A stretch of 64,000 nt of DNA from UBA7803 sp034522075 (GTDB taxonomy: Bacteria > Pseudomonadota > Gammaproteobacteria > Pseudomonadales > Azotimanducaceae), in the NCBI GenBank assembly GCA_034522075.1, contig JAXHLO010000025.1:62001-126000 (forward strand), written 5' to 3'. Position 1 is the first letter of the stretch. Each line of letters begins with the position of its first letter. The notes under the pieces were generated by a model. It had not been told where the DNA came from, did no database searches, and saw only the letters and a program-made list of their open reading frames with translations. A program made the position numbers and the translations under genes. Below are positions 18,306 to 28,224 of the stretch, one piece after another.

Positions 18306-20331
18306 GTGAAGCCAGCCACCATCATCCTTGCCCTGCTCATGGCCGCGACCCGGGCCCACGGGCTCGTGACCCTGGACATCAACGGCATCGATTTCAGCGA
18401 GTACCGCGAGATCCGAGCTTTCGCCGGAAGCGTGGACATCACCGCGCTCGTCCGGATCGCCAGCCCGACGTCGATCAGCGTCGACGACGCCATGCTCGAC
18501 CCACGAGGCTCCCTGATCCGTCTGAGCGCCTACCGTCCGGATGGTACCGAATTGCATCTCGGCGAGGTCCGGCTGCCCGGCAGGACGACCGCCAAACCTG
18601 CGCCGGCCGACTCGCGGCCCGCGGTACGGGAAATTACCGACGCCTGGCGTTTCGGCCGGAGCATCGACGTCAGCAATGAATCCCAGTGGCACGAGGACGT
18701 CTCGGGTGACGCGCGACCGTCCGATCGCCGAACCTACCACGACGTGACCAGTCGCGTTGTCCTGCAAGCCGCCAGAGCCGGCAGGCAGTGGAACACCGAC
18801 TCCGTCATGACCCTGTTCGGCACCAGTGTCCGGCAGCAGGCGCTGCGCTTCGCCGGTGAGGGTTCCGAGGCCCCCAGGCTCGATCTCAGCGACTACCGGA
18901 TCGACCTCTCCGGCGACCGCACCGACCTGAGCCTGGGGCACATTCAGTTCGGCCGTCATCCGCTGCTGCTCGACGGCGTGGCCAGCCGCGGTCTGCGGAT
19001 ATCTCATGCCATCGGCCAGCGGCTGTCGTTCAGCGGCGCTACGGTCAACGGCACACGCGTCGTCGGCTACGACAATCTCTTCGGCCTGAAGTCGCTGGAC
19101 CACAACATCTCGAGCGCCACTCTGGCACTGGATCTGCTGCCGGAACGCGGCGCCGACCTCGGGGTCCGCGCGACCTATCTGCGAGCGTCGCTGGAAAACC
19201 GGCTGTCCTTCGACCGCGGCGAGGTGCCGGATGCCGAGCGCAACGACGGGTTCGGCATCGTGGTCGAGGGCGCCACGAAGTCCGGGCGGGCCTGGGGGCG
19301 GTTGACCTGGGCGCGCAGCGACTACCGCAATCCGGAGGATCCGCTGCTCGCCCAGGGCTTCGACCTCGTTCCCGTGGAATCGAAGGCCCGGCACGCGTTG
19401 CAGGCGGAGCTGCAGGCAAAGCTGCTCGAGGACGCGCCCACTGGCCGCTCCCTGACCTGGTACGGCGCCTTCCGCCGCATCGATCCGCTATACCGGTCCG
19501 CGGCCAGCAGCATCGGTGCCGATCAGGAGGTCGTCGACCAGTCGCTGAGCTATCAGGGCCCCGCAGTGGCGGCATCGCTGCGCCACGTTCGCAGCGTGGA
19601 CAATCTGGACGACATCCCGACCATCCTGACGACCCGCACGCGGCAGACCAGCCTGAACCTGTCCCTTACGCTGGACTACTGGCTGGACGGCCTCTGGGTG
19701 CCCGGCGTGGCCCTGGCCCTGCAACGCGTTCATCAGTTCGCCGCCAACCGTCCCGATCCACTGCTGTCGGGCTTCGACAGCCCATCCCACCTGCCCGATC
19801 AGATCTCCCGGGTCGCGGATCTGCGCCTGAGCTGGGGCATTCACCCGAGTGAGCGCCGAGTACACGCTCAGCTACGCCGAGCAGGACAACCGCCAGGCCG
19901 GCCGGGAGCAGGCGGACTTCGTCAACCTCGGACACAGCCTGGGCGTCAACGTCGCCGCCGCGGAGAACGTCCACATCGGGCTCGGCGGTGGCCGGACGCG
20001 CAGCCGCGAGGAGGAAACCGCGCTCACCGCCTACACGGACTCGTGCAACGTCAGTTTCGGCTGGCATCCGGGCAAACGCTGGTCGCTCACCGCCAACTAC
20101 AGCTGGGTCGACGGCTTCGACTCCGGGTCCCGCGCCGAGCAGCGGACGACCAGCCTCATGGCCCAGATCGGCCGCCGTTTCGCCCTGCCGCTCATGGCAG
20201 ACCGGGACGCGACCGGCCAGCTGTACCTGCGCTTCGCCCGGCAGCGCAACAGCCATCGCGACAACGTCTTCGGCTTCGCCACGGCGGCCCGCACGTGGGT
20301 CGTTCAATCCGGCATCAGTATGAGTTTCTGA
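18306..20331 (+). pseudogene. Outer-membrane beta-barrel protein of the sigma/kinase module, one frameshift
   Basis: A GTG start (18306) after CTGGAGAA gives the signal peptide VKPATIILALLMAATRAHG. The mature protein, about 650 residues, has regular beta-barrel strands with alternating polar and hydrophobic residues (LTWYGAFRRIDPLYRS, QTSLNLSLTLDYWLDGLW). It ends in WVVQSGISMSF, with a terminal Phe typical of barrel insertion. One frame break near 19850 joins RVADLRLSWGIH to AEYTLSYAEQDN. Apart from that shift the gene looks complete, so a sequencing error is quite possible. The family is not recognised. It starts just downstream of a candidate sigma promoter and is followed two bases later by the next gene, so the two form an operon. 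Confidence 0.7.
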
Positions 20332-20333
20332 CC

Positions 20334-21611
20334 ATGAAAACAACCCCCTGCATTCTGCTCGCAATCCTGCTCGGCATCGTGCCGGCTCTGGCAGCCGCCC
20401 TGACCGGCGTCAATCCCACGGGCGTGAACGTCAACGCCTCCGGCGTGACGTCGGTGTTTCTGACCTTTCAGGGCGTGGCACCCACCGAGGTGTCCACGCG
20501 GGCGTTCTGGTGCGGCGACATCACCGTGCCGGCCAATACCGTCGTCGACTTCGACCCCTGCGTACCCGGCGCCCTGTTCGGCAACCTGCCCGTGCGCAAC
20601 GACCTGTCCCGTCGCAGCGGGGTTGCCACCAGCAACCTCTCCGACGTGATGACGATTCCGCGCAGCGTCGCCCGGCGCGCATACCAGCAGGCGGCGGACG
20701 GGGCCGAATCGCCGTTCTACTACGTGCGCGAGTTCCTCGATACCGCCACGGGCCAGCGTCTCTACGTGGCCGTGACCTGCCGGCTCGCCGGCGGCGGCGC
20801 ACGCGTCCCGCTCGCCCTGACCGACGTGCAGATCGCTTTCGCAGGCGAGGACGTCCACACTCTGCTGGACGTCGCGCGCGATGCCGTGCCGCCGTCGTTC
20901 GGCGCGCGCATTGCCTACAACGGCAGCGGCCGTATTCGCGGCCGCTGGGAGGTCGTGCTGCCCGGCGATCCGCAGCCGGAGCCGGAAGATCTGCTGCCGG
21001 AAGCGAGCCTGCCCCCCGAGCAGCGCGGGCTGCAGAAACGCTATCTGCAGATCGGCCGCTTCGATCAGTACTGGCCGCCCGGCGACACCGCCTACGTGCC
21101 CGGGCCGGATCCGGCGCTGCTGCCGACGTCGGCAGCCGGACCCTACCAGGTGCTGCTGCGCATCGAGGCCTCGGCGGACCGGGAGGGCAACTCGAACGCC
21201 GTCGAGGGCACGGTGATCAGCGGCGGCGTCGCCGGCTTTCCGCTGCCGCCGCTGCGCTACTACGTCGCCGACAACCGCTCCGCGGCGGCCAGCGGCATCG
21301 TGCTGCTCTCGCCCGGGCCGCGCCAGCCGGTCAGCGCTCAGCCCGAGTTCACGTGGACCACGGAGCTCGACGTCGCCGCCTACCGGATCGAGTTCCGGAC
21401 TGGCGATACCACGTTCCTGAGCGCCATCGCGCTACCGCCCACGGCTAACTATCGCCCGCCACCAAACTTCTGGGACCGGGCGGACGCCGGCTCGCGGTGG
21501 CGGGTGATCGCTTTCGACGCCAGTGGCAGCGTCGTCGCCGTCAGCACTGAGCGACCTCTGCAGCCCCGTGCCCAGATGCGCACGGGTGCCCGGGCAGACG
21601 ATCGGACTTGA
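20334..21611 (+). CDS. Secreted protein co-transcribed with the beta-barrel gene
   Basis: This 425-residue protein has a signal peptide (MKTTPCILLAILLGIVPALAAA). Its N-terminus has a repeated beta-like motif (LTGVNPTGVNVNASGVTSVFLTF). Three Cys (AFWCGDITVP, DFDPCVPGALF, AVTCRLAGG) may form periplasmic disulfides. The C-terminal third (LSPGPRQPVSAQPEFTWTTELDVAAYRIEF) resembles a fibronectin or Ig-like domain seen in bacterial surface proteins. The ATG lies two bases after the barrel stop codon, so translation is probably coupled. The family is not recognised. Context suggests it is an export partner or ligand of the barrel under the same sigma factor. Confidence 0.75.
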   Translation: MKTTPCILLAILLGIVPALAAALTGVNPTGVNVNASGVTSVFLTFQGVAPTEVSTRAFWCGDITVPANTVVDFDPCVPGALFGNLPVRNDLSRRSGVATSNLSDVMTIPRSVARRAYQQAADGAESPFYYVREFLDTATGQRLYVAVTCRLAGGGARVPLALTDVQIAFAGEDVHTLLDVARDAVPPSFGARIAYNGSGRIRGRWEVVLPGDPQPEPEDLLPEASLPPEQRGLQKRYLQIGRFDQYWPPGDTAYVPGPDPALLPTSAAGPYQVLLRIEASADREGNSNAVEGTVISGGVAGFPLPPLRYYVADNRSAAASGIVLLSPGPRQPVSAQPEFTWTTELDVAAYRIEFRTGDTTFLSAIALPPTANYRPPPNFWDRADAGSRWRVIAFDASGSVVAVSTERPLQPRAQMRTGARADDRT

Positions 21612-21927
21612 TCGCCCGCCTTGCCGCGCACCCCCTCGCCTGCCGCCTCGGCGCGCTGAGTCCGATACAACCTATCCCGATCTGTTTGCCGAACGCCAAT
21701 GAGTGCCAGGCAACTGGCCCCGCCGCGCCTACCACCCCTGGGCTTCCCGTTTCACCCAGACACTCGTACGCCAACCGCCACAACCGGCGAACGATCTTCG
21801 AGACAACACGATCGACCTCTATCACCTCGACACACACAGCCCGCTACGCCAACTGCTTCCATAGCGCTGGCAACCGGAAAAACGACCGGTTATTTTCCCT
21901 ATTCGCAGCACTATCTGGCCCGACTGT
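21612..21927. other. Intergenic region at the edge of the less GC-rich segment
   Basis: No convincing gene. Short open frames here lack ribosome sites and family features. GC content falls visibly across this stretch towards the methyltransferase gene, so it may contain the left boundary of a transferred segment. No direct repeat or integrase was recognised. Confidence 0.5.
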
Positions 21928-22659
21928 CTATTGTTCAGCACTTCCAATCTTTGGAATGACCGAGCCCGTTCTCTGGCGATAGCTGCGATAGGCATCACCA
22001 TGCTCAGCGACAAGATCGCGTTCTTCAAACCACACGCCGACCACGATATAGGCTGTAAAGCCAAGGCTCAGCGCTATCTGGGTCATGCTCATGGATGGGG
22101 TGGCCCAGATGCCAATCAGTACACCGGTCTGGATAGGGTGGCGCACATAACGATACATCAAACGTTCTGTGAACTGGAGCGGTGGACGCTCCTGATTACG
22201 GAAATTCAGATAGACCTGACGCAGCCCAAACAGATCCAAATGATTGATCGCGAACGTGGAAGCGAGCAGGAAAACCCAGCCGAATATGAACAGGCCCCAG
22301 AGGGTATAGACAATCGCCGTCATTTCGAGCGACCAGACATGACCCGGGATTACCTGCCATAGGCCAATCAATGCGATGCTCGTTACTCCTGATATCAGTA
22401 TGTAGGTAGAGCGTTCTGCAGCTTCAGGAATGATCCGGGTTAGCACTTTCTTGAAACCTGGTCTGGCTGTGAAGGAGTGGATAAATCCCCAAATGGCGAC
22501 AAGCGCCAGATTCCAGAGCCAGGGACTAATACCTGTGGCTGTCTGATGGCCTAGAAAGCCAAAAGGAATGAATCCGGCAATTGCACCAATGATGGAGACC
22601 AGTCCGGTGACGCCGATGAAGTAACTGGTCAGGCCATAGAAGAGGATTGCAATTCTCAT
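21928..22659 (-). CDS. mddA: MddA-like methanethiol S-methyltransferase (NnrU/isoprenylcysteine methyltransferase fold)
   Basis: This 243-residue integral membrane protein has about six membrane segments. The C-terminal core STFAINHLDLFGLRQVYL, YRYVRHPIQTGVLIGIWATPSMSM, FEERDLVAEHGDAYRSYR matches MddA and its NnrU/ICMT relatives, where RHP and EE are part of the SAM and substrate site. MddA makes dimethyl sulfide from methanethiol using SAM. The ATG at 22659 follows CAGGAAAG; an upstream ATG adds 11 residues. The next gene upstream (GFA family) has the same orientation, and a LysR gene diverges from that. Lower GC than surrounding genes suggests transfer. NnrU assignment remains the main alternative. 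Confidence 0.7.
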   Translation of the reverse strand: MRIAILFYGLTSYFIGVTGLVSIIGAIAGFIPFGFLGHQTATGISPWLWNLALVAIWGFIHSFTARPGFKKVLTRIIPEAAERSTYILISGVTSIALIGLWQVIPGHVWSLEMTAIVYTLWGLFIFGWVFLLASTFAINHLDLFGLRQVYLNFRNQERPPLQFTERLMYRYVRHPIQTGVLIGIWATPSMSMTQIALSLGFTAYIVVGVWFEERDLVAEHGDAYRSYRQRTGSVIPKIGSAEQ

Positions 22660-22755
22660 GGGATTTTCTTTCCTGAGTAGGTTTATAGGCAAGACTCGAC
22701 GTTTCAGAACATTTCCGATTACGTGTAGTTTTGCGAAGTTGAATAGTTGTCTTGA

Positions 22756-23262
22756 TCAGGTTTGTGATTTGTCCAGTGTGGACTTCCAGGCCTGGTAGCG
22801 ATTCTGGCTGTCTTTCGACCAGGTCGTTGCCGGATCGTAGAATTCAGTTACAGCATTATCTCCGGGTGGAATGACATACCAGGGCATTTTGGTAGATGTG
22901 TAAATGTGCACATCAGGGGGCATCAGATCGGGATTATCCAGCGTCCCGACTCGCAGGAACCGGACATGCTCTTTCATGCCTCCGAAATGATAATTGCTCC
23001 ACACCGCAATCTTGCAGCTCGGGCAACGGACGATAAGCTGGCCCTCTCCACTGGGTGAGGGGGTCATGATCATTTCAAGGTCACCGGCCGTCAGTTCAAT
23101 CAGTTCGGCTTCATAAAGCGCATTGATAGCATGGGGTCCGCCGGTCTGGCGCTGACACCACCGGCAATGACAGGCGTGGACAATCAGGGGTTTGGCCTTC
23201 ACTTCATAACGGACCTGGCCGCATGTACATCCCCCGGTGCAGGATTCAGATGGCTGGCTCAT
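22756..23262 (-). CDS. GFA-family (glutathione-dependent formaldehyde-activating-like) zinc protein
   Basis: A 168-residue protein with the zinc-binding pattern of the GFA family: SCTGGCTCGQVRYEV, HACHCRWCQRQTGG and RCPSCKIAVWSNY. The Cys pairs bind two zinc ions. Family members bind glutathione adducts of formaldehyde or related thiol compounds, but many have no tested activity. It sits upstream of and in line with the MddA-like gene (about 96 bases apart) and divergent from a LysR regulator. A shared role in C1 or sulfur-thiol metabolism under LysR control is plausible. Confidence 0.85.
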   Translation of the reverse strand: MSQPSESCTGGCTCGQVRYEVKAKPLIVHACHCRWCQRQTGGPHAINALYEAELIELTAGDLEMIMTPSPSGEGQLIVRCPSCKIAVWSNYHFGGMKEHVRFLRVGTLDNPDLMPPDVHIYTSTKMPWYVIPPGDNAVTEFYDPATTWSKDSQNRYQAWKSTLDKSQT

Positions 23263-23402
23263 GGCTATCTGTCTCGACTTTCTGGTGTGTTCTTGTGCGT
23301 TAGAATGCTGATGCTTGAGTGTCTGAGAAATCCCGAAATTTCAAAATCTGTTGTGCAGAAATGCACAGGGCCTAAACTGCCCTTCGGGAGGCGTGATCAA
23401 TC

Positions 23403-24275
23403 ATGCAATGGGATGATGCGAGGATATTCTTAAGCTTTGCCCGAGAAGGCTCTTTCAGTGCGGCCGCCAAGCGGCTTGGGGTGCAGCATTCCACCATTTC
23501 AAGGCGTATTCACGCCCTGGAAAGTCAGTTGTCGACACCGTTGGTGGAGCGCAGCCCCATCGGGTTTCAGTTAACCCAGGCCGGTGAGGAGCTCAAAGCG
23601 ACTGCTCTGCGTATCGAAAAGGAGATGCTTGCCTTTGAAGCCACCAACTCAGGCCAGAATGATGACGCGACCGGCGAGTTAAGGGTCACAGCGGTCGCCA
23701 ATATGGCGTCGTCGATCCTGATGCCTGTTTTTGCGCGTTTCAGCGCAGCTCATCCTAAGATAGCTCTGCGCATTGACGTGACAAATAATTCTGTCCGTTT
23801 GGCTGAACGTGATGCTGATGTGGCCCTGAGACAGACCAACAGTCCCGGTGAAACCCTGATTGGCACCCGGCTGACTACGGTGACTTCAGCGGTCTATGGC
23901 TCAAAAGCCTATTGTGCATCTGTTTATGCCGGTAAGGCGGAAGAGACTTGGATTGGCGTTGATTGCTGTGAGTATCATCGTACATGGACGCATCAGGCAT
24001 GCCCGGACTCAACGCATTCTCTTTGTGTGGACGAAACATCTCTCACGGTCGCTGCCATTAAAGAGGGGCTGGGACTGGGTTTCCTTCCCTGTTTTCTTGG
24101 AGATAACGACCCTGAACTTTCACGTTACCGGCCACCGCAAATCCAGCATAATCTCGGACTCTGGCTGCTCTATCATCGTGATCTTCGTAATACCAAGCGC
24201 GTGACAGTCTTTCGCGAACACATGCTACGCGAGATCAAGAAGGTCGCCCACCTCTTTGAAGGCAATATCAATTGA
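23403..24275 (+). CDS. LysR-family transcriptional regulator
   Basis: A 290-residue protein. The N-terminal winged helix-turn-helix is residues ~5-64 (FLSFAREGSFSAAAKRLGVQHSTISRRIHALESQL). A LysR substrate-binding domain follows from ~90 (GELRVTAVANMASSILMPVFARF, with ADVALR and a C-terminal GLGLGFLPCFLG). Length and layout are standard. It diverges from the GFA/MddA-like genes, with the 140-base gap holding the likely operator, so control of that pair is inferred. Base composition resembles that pair rather than the flanking DNA. Confidence 0.9.
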   Translation: MQWDDARIFLSFAREGSFSAAAKRLGVQHSTISRRIHALESQLSTPLVERSPIGFQLTQAGEELKATALRIEKEMLAFEATNSGQNDDATGELRVTAVANMASSILMPVFARFSAAHPKIALRIDVTNNSVRLAERDADVALRQTNSPGETLIGTRLTTVTSAVYGSKAYCASVYAGKAEETWIGVDCCEYHRTWTHQACPDSTHSLCVDETSLTVAAIKEGLGLGFLPCFLGDNDPELSRYRPPQIQHNLGLWLLYHRDLRNTKRVTVFREHMLREIKKVAHLFEGNIN

Positions 24276-24732
24276 CTCGTATTAAAGAGGTCATCGCTGA
24301 TTTGGTTTGTCTATTAATGACCCACTAATTCGTAATGCGTTCCTGTAAATTTCGGGCCACGCAATCGTAACCACGCCAACATCGGGTTCTACCCCATTTC
24401 CACGGACGGTTTGGAAACGCCTGAAAACTTCAGGTCCTGCTTGGCGACTCGTCGTCGCATGCGAAAATTATATAGTTTTATTTAACAATCGGTTGCACAC
24501 TCTGATTGTGTCCCGCCGCCGGCACCAATTGCCACCTCGGCAGCTGGTAGTGAATCTGGCTGGCCATGCTGTCCGGATCGAGCGTGATTCGGCCAGCCAC
24601 CGTTTGCCGTGGCCAGGAAACGTCGGCTAGGGTGGCCCTCCCGGCCCCTGATCCGGCCGGAGTGATTGGTGAGCACACGCCGAAAATCTGGTTATTTCGA
24701 TGGCGCCGCGCGACGCGGCTGCGCAGTAGCAT
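24276..24732. other. Gene-poor spacer with AT-rich left half
   Basis: 24276-24480 is AT-rich with no gene. 24480-24730 is GC-rich and openly readable on the minus strand but has no start signal or recognised family. It may be a decayed mobile-element edge between the less GC-rich insert and the DUF433-kinase gene. No inverted repeat could be confirmed. Confidence 0.4.
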
Positions 24733-26016
24733 TCAGCTCATCGGAAGCGACACGCGGAACGTCGAGCCCGCACCCAGTTCGCTCTGAACGCGGATGCCGC
24801 CGCCTTGGGCCTCCGTAATGGCATGGCAGATGTACAAGCCAAGGCCAAGTCCCCGCCGGTGGTCGGGGTCCTGCTGCCAGAACCGCTTGAAAATATTTGG
24901 TAACACATCCGAGGGAATACCGACGCCGCTGTCCGCAATGACGAATTCGAGTTCGGTCTCGCTGTGCTCGACACTCAGGTCGGCGCTGCCTCCCGGAGGC
25001 GTGAACTTGATGGCGTTGCCGAGCAGATTCAAGAGCAACTGAGTGACACGATCGCGATCGATCAATGCAGGCACTTGCGCTTCCGGCACCTCGATGTGCA
25101 CGCTCAGCTCGCGACTTTCTACCAGGCGGTGGAACGCCCGGCGGACCTCCAACAGGAGTTCTCGCACGTCGTTGGGTGCCTTCCTCACCGGGAAGCTCCC
25201 GGCGTCGATCTGAGCAACGTCCAGCAAGCCGGTCAGCAGCCGGCCCATCCGCCCTGCCGCCACTGCAATATCGTCGGCTGACTGTCGCATCGCCTCGGTC
25301 TCGGCCGTCTCAGCGAGAAAGTCCGCGCTGCCGAGAATTACATGTAACGGATTGCGAAGGTCATGTGCCACCATTTCGAACACGTCCTTGCGCTGCATTT
25401 CGACCTGACTGGCGACGTCGAGAGCGGCTTTACCCGCATCGCGGTCGACGAGGATGCTGTCCGTGGCGATACGTTCGGCATCCTTGCTGTCATCCGCGGC
25501 GAGGCGCTCTTCCATGACCTCGTCGGAGGACGGCGGCGATATGGACCGCTCCTCCGCCAGGGTCTGGTCCGCGCGCTCGCGAAAAATCTCGAGGCGGCGG
25601 TCAGCGAGAACGCGATCACGTTCGATAAGGATTTCCAGCTTCCGCTGCGCGTCCGCCTGCCTGAAAGCGGTGTTTGCCGTAGCCCGTTCCGAGTAGATGC
25701 TCGCGTCCGTGTCAGCGCGGCCCTTAAGCAGCTCATCTCGATCCTGCCGCGCTTCGTCGCCGCCTGGAGCCGGGGCTGCACCGGATTCTGAAGCCAGAAC
25801 AGGATGGTCCAGATGACGTGCGGCGTACAAGAGGCTTGCGGAGCAGTCATCGAGTTCAAGGTCGGGATACGCGGCCAAGATGTCAGCGGGTGATTCCCCG
25901 GCTGCCAGCAGGTTCAGGATGTCGATGACCCGAACCTGCGTGCCACGAACGCATGGGCAACCGCCACACTGATCCTCATTGATGGTAATCCGATCAAGCA
26001 GCGAGGACTCATTCAT
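24733..26016 (-). CDS. Soluble histidine kinase with N-terminal DUF433 domain (short coiled-coil form)
   Basis: A 427-residue cytoplasmic protein. Residues ~1-68 form a DUF433 domain (CGGCPCVRGTQVRVIDILNL, AYPDLELDDCSASLLYAAR), a family otherwise found as small antitoxin-like proteins. A charged coiled coil follows (~90-195, with ERATANTAFRQADAQRKL and repeated RxATDxxL units), then HisKA with phospho-acceptor His in MVAHDLRNPLHVIL. The HATPase domain has N-box LLNLLGNAIKFTPPGG, DSGVGIP, RFWQ and GLGLGLYI. There is no membrane segment and no receiver domain. A close paralogue lies inverted at 28561-29985; this copy is 47 residues shorter in the coiled coil. No cognate response regulator is adjacent. 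Confidence 0.88.
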   Translation of the reverse strand: MNESSLLDRITINEDQCGGCPCVRGTQVRVIDILNLLAAGESPADILAAYPDLELDDCSASLLYAARHLDHPVLASESGAAPAPGGDEARQDRDELLKGRADTDASIYSERATANTAFRQADAQRKLEILIERDRVLADRRLEIFRERADQTLAEERSISPPSSDEVMEERLAADDSKDAERIATDSILVDRDAGKAALDVASQVEMQRKDVFEMVAHDLRNPLHVILGSADFLAETAETEAMRQSADDIAVAAGRMGRLLTGLLDVAQIDAGSFPVRKAPNDVRELLLEVRRAFHRLVESRELSVHIEVPEAQVPALIDRDRVTQLLLNLLGNAIKFTPPGGSADLSVEHSETELEFVIADSGVGIPSDVLPNIFKRFWQQDPDHRRGLGLGLYICHAITEAQGGGIRVQSELGAGSTFRVSLPMS

Positions 26017-26129
26017 GTCCGGTCGCCAAGGAGGGACCCACAGACCTCCGATCGACGCTACGGTCGCCCTATCGGTTTGTCAAGGCAGCCTGAATCGCCC
26101 CGGGTTCTCCGGAGACCGTTTCGTTTGAG

Positions 26130-26375
26130 TCAGGCCGCTATGGCCGACTCGGCTTGTTGGCGACAATACGCCATTTCCCAATCCGCCGGCGGGATGTGCC
26201 CGATGAGGCGCAAGAGCCGGCGATGATTGGAGCAGTCAACCCATTCGAGTGCCGCGTACTCGACCGCCTGGGCTCGGCCGAGACCCGGGTGACGGCGGCG
26301 CTCAATGACGGCCCTGCCGTGGCTCTCCAACGCATCCAGCAGGGGGCTGGCGAGGGAGTACGAATCGGTGCCGAA
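26130..26375 (-). mobile_element. IS3-family transposase C-terminal remnant
   Basis: The minus strand encodes GTDSYSLASPLLDALES, then GRAQAVEYAALEWVDCSNHRRLL and IGHIPPADWEMAYCRQQ before a stop at 26130. This is the C-terminal signature of IS3-type OrfB integrases (GDSYDNALAES, EYATLEWVDWFNHRRL). The DDE core and OrfA are absent and the remaining part shows frame damage, so it is dead. It separates the first DUF433 kinase from the alpha-glucosidase. Confidence 0.65.
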
Positions 26376-26429
26376 TGGGCTGATCCGTTTGCCGCACAGC
26401 GCCAGCTGTCCGTTGCCCGGTTCGCACTG

Positions 26430-26699
26430 GAAAGCCGCTCCGGCGAGATCCGCAATCAGGGGTTCGAGGTGTTCCGCATCAGCCGTTTCGGACCTGCGCC
26501 ACCCCAGCCGATGCGTTCCCTTACGGACCGCAACATGCACTTGTGGCGATTGCGGCTTCCGGAATCGCTGCCTGTGGGCGTTCATCGCTTCCGGGGCGAG
26601 ACCATCGACCACCACGGCCAGCGCAGCGTCGAGCACTTTACCTTCGAGGTACGCGCGGAGCAGCCGCCGCTGCGCTGGCGCCAGCAGCTGTGGGATTGA
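26430..26699 (+). pseudogene. Possible C-terminal remnant of a metallophosphoesterase
   Basis: The plus-strand frame reads MHLWRLRLPESLPVGVHRFRGETIDHHGQ and ends VRAEQPPLRWRQQLWD. This resembles the beta-sandwich tail of calcineurin-type phosphoesterases. No catalytic part is present. It overlaps the end of the alpha-glucosidase on the other strand (26638-26699), so chance similarity cannot be excluded. Confidence 0.35.
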
Positions 26700-28224
26700 C
26701 GTTGCGCAGGACGATCGCCTGGTCAGGACCGACCCGCCCGAGAAACGGGACTCCCTCGCCGGCACCGTCGCTGGCAACCTCGACCGTCAACGCCACATCC
26801 AGGCTGACGGTCTGCGGCTGCTCCGTGAAATTAACGATCACCACCCTGCGGTCGCCCCCATGACGCCGCTCATACGCGAGTACGCCCTGCGGCCCAGGAA
26901 GCGCCCGCCACTCTCCCAGCCGAAGCGCCGCGGAGTTGCGCCGGGCCGCAAGCATCCGTCGATAGAGGTGGAGGATCGATCGCGGATCCTGGCGGAGCGC
27001 CTCGGCGTTGCGTGCGTCGGCATCCGGCGGCCACGGTAACCAGGGGTCGCTGGCAGCCCAACCGTAGCCCTCGCCGCCGGTCCACGGGATCGGCGCGCGG
27101 CACCCGTCCCGGCCTCCAGGATCGAGCCTGCGGTTCGCCGGAATGGCAGCATCCTCGAGACCGAGCTCCTCACCGGCATAAAGAAAGGGGGTACCCGGCA
27201 GTGACAACAGCAGCACCGCCGCGGCCCGGGCGCGCTCCTCGCTGCCGTACCGGGTGCGATGTCGCTTGTTGTCGTGGTTCGACAGCACCCACGTGGGCCA
27301 GTGTCCCTTTGATGCGATCTCTTCCTGCACGCGCTCGATGCGCCTTCTCCACGCATCGGCGTCCCAGGGCGCAAACAGCGGGGGAAAGTTGAACGCCATG
27401 TGAAGCTCGTCGCCGTTGCCATAGTATGTGGCAACTCGCTTCGTCGAGAGCAGGAACACCTCGCCCACCGAGACCCGGTCACCATCGTAGGCGTCGAGGA
27501 GCGCTCGGATGTCTCGCAGGTACGCATGGGTGATCGCTTGATCGTGCACGGCGACTGCTGAGCTTGCGCGGTCCGCTGGAAGGTCGGGAAGCGCCGGGTC
27601 TTTGCCGATCAGGTGGATGACATCCATCCGGAAGCCGTCGACGCCGCGGTCGAGCCAGAAGCGCAGGGTGTCGTGCATCGCCGCCCGGACTTCGGGGTTC
27701 GCCCAGTTCAGGTCGGGCTGCTCGGGCAGAAACATGTGCAGGTACCACTGCTGGCGCGTCTCATCCCAGGTCCAGGCCGAACCGCCGATGAAGGCGCCCT
27801 TCCAGTTGTTGGGAGGCTGCTCCGGACTGCCGTCGCGCCAGATGTACCAGTCAGCCTTCGGATTCTCCCGGGATGACCGTGACTCCCGGAACCACGGATG
27901 CTGGTCGCTCGTGTGATTCGGCACCCAGTCGATCATGACCTTGATCCCACGGTCGTGAGCGTCCGTGAGCAGACGGTCGAAGGTCTCAAGCGTCCCGAAC
28001 AGCGGGTCGACGTCGCAGTAGTCGGCGACGTCATAGCCATAGTCCTTCATTGGCGACCGGAAGAATGGTGAGAGCCAGATGGCATCGATACCGAGCCACT
28101 CGAGGTAGTCCAGATGGGCGCGGATACCCTCCAGATCACCGATTCCGTCCCCATCAGTGTCGCAGAAGCTGCGCGGGTAGATCTGATAGACCGCCGCTGA
28201 CTTCCACCACGGTGCGTCAGTCAT
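26638..28224 (-). CDS. GH13 alpha-glucosidase (oligo-1,6-glucosidase type)
   Basis: A 528-residue cytoplasmic glycoside hydrolase with the complete GH13 catalytic set. VYQIYPRSFCDTDGDGIGDL begins the barrel. DWVPNHTSDQHPWF is region I. DGFRMDVIH holds the nucleophile Asp, GEVFLL the acid/base Glu, and LSNHDNKRH the third Asp. It should release glucose from alpha-linked oligosaccharides. The ATG at 28224 (MTDAPWWKSAAVYQIY) gives the usual start; a longer frame to 28302 adds 26 atypical residues. The Ala-rich C-terminal tail is unusual and may read into decayed DNA. It lies between the inverted DUF433-kinase copies, and no maltose transporter is visible. Confidence 0.92.
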   Translation of the reverse strand: MTDAPWWKSAAVYQIYPRSFCDTDGDGIGDLEGIRAHLDYLEWLGIDAIWLSPFFRSPMKDYGYDVADYCDVDPLFGTLETFDRLLTDAHDRGIKVMIDWVPNHTSDQHPWFRESRSSRENPKADWYIWRDGSPEQPPNNWKGAFIGGSAWTWDETRQQWYLHMFLPEQPDLNWANPEVRAAMHDTLRFWLDRGVDGFRMDVIHLIGKDPALPDLPADRASSAVAVHDQAITHAYLRDIRALLDAYDGDRVSVGEVFLLSTKRVATYYGNGDELHMAFNFPPLFAPWDADAWRRRIERVQEEIASKGHWPTWVLSNHDNKRHRTRYGSEERARAAAVLLLSLPGTPFLYAGEELGLEDAAIPANRRLDPGGRDGCRAPIPWTGGEGYGWAASDPWLPWPPDADARNAEALRQDPRSILHLYRRMLAARRNSAALRLGEWRALPGPQGVLAYERRHGGDRRVVIVNFTEQPQTVSLDVALTVEVASDGAGEGVPFLGRVGPDQAIVLRNVNPTAAGASAAAAAPRVPRR

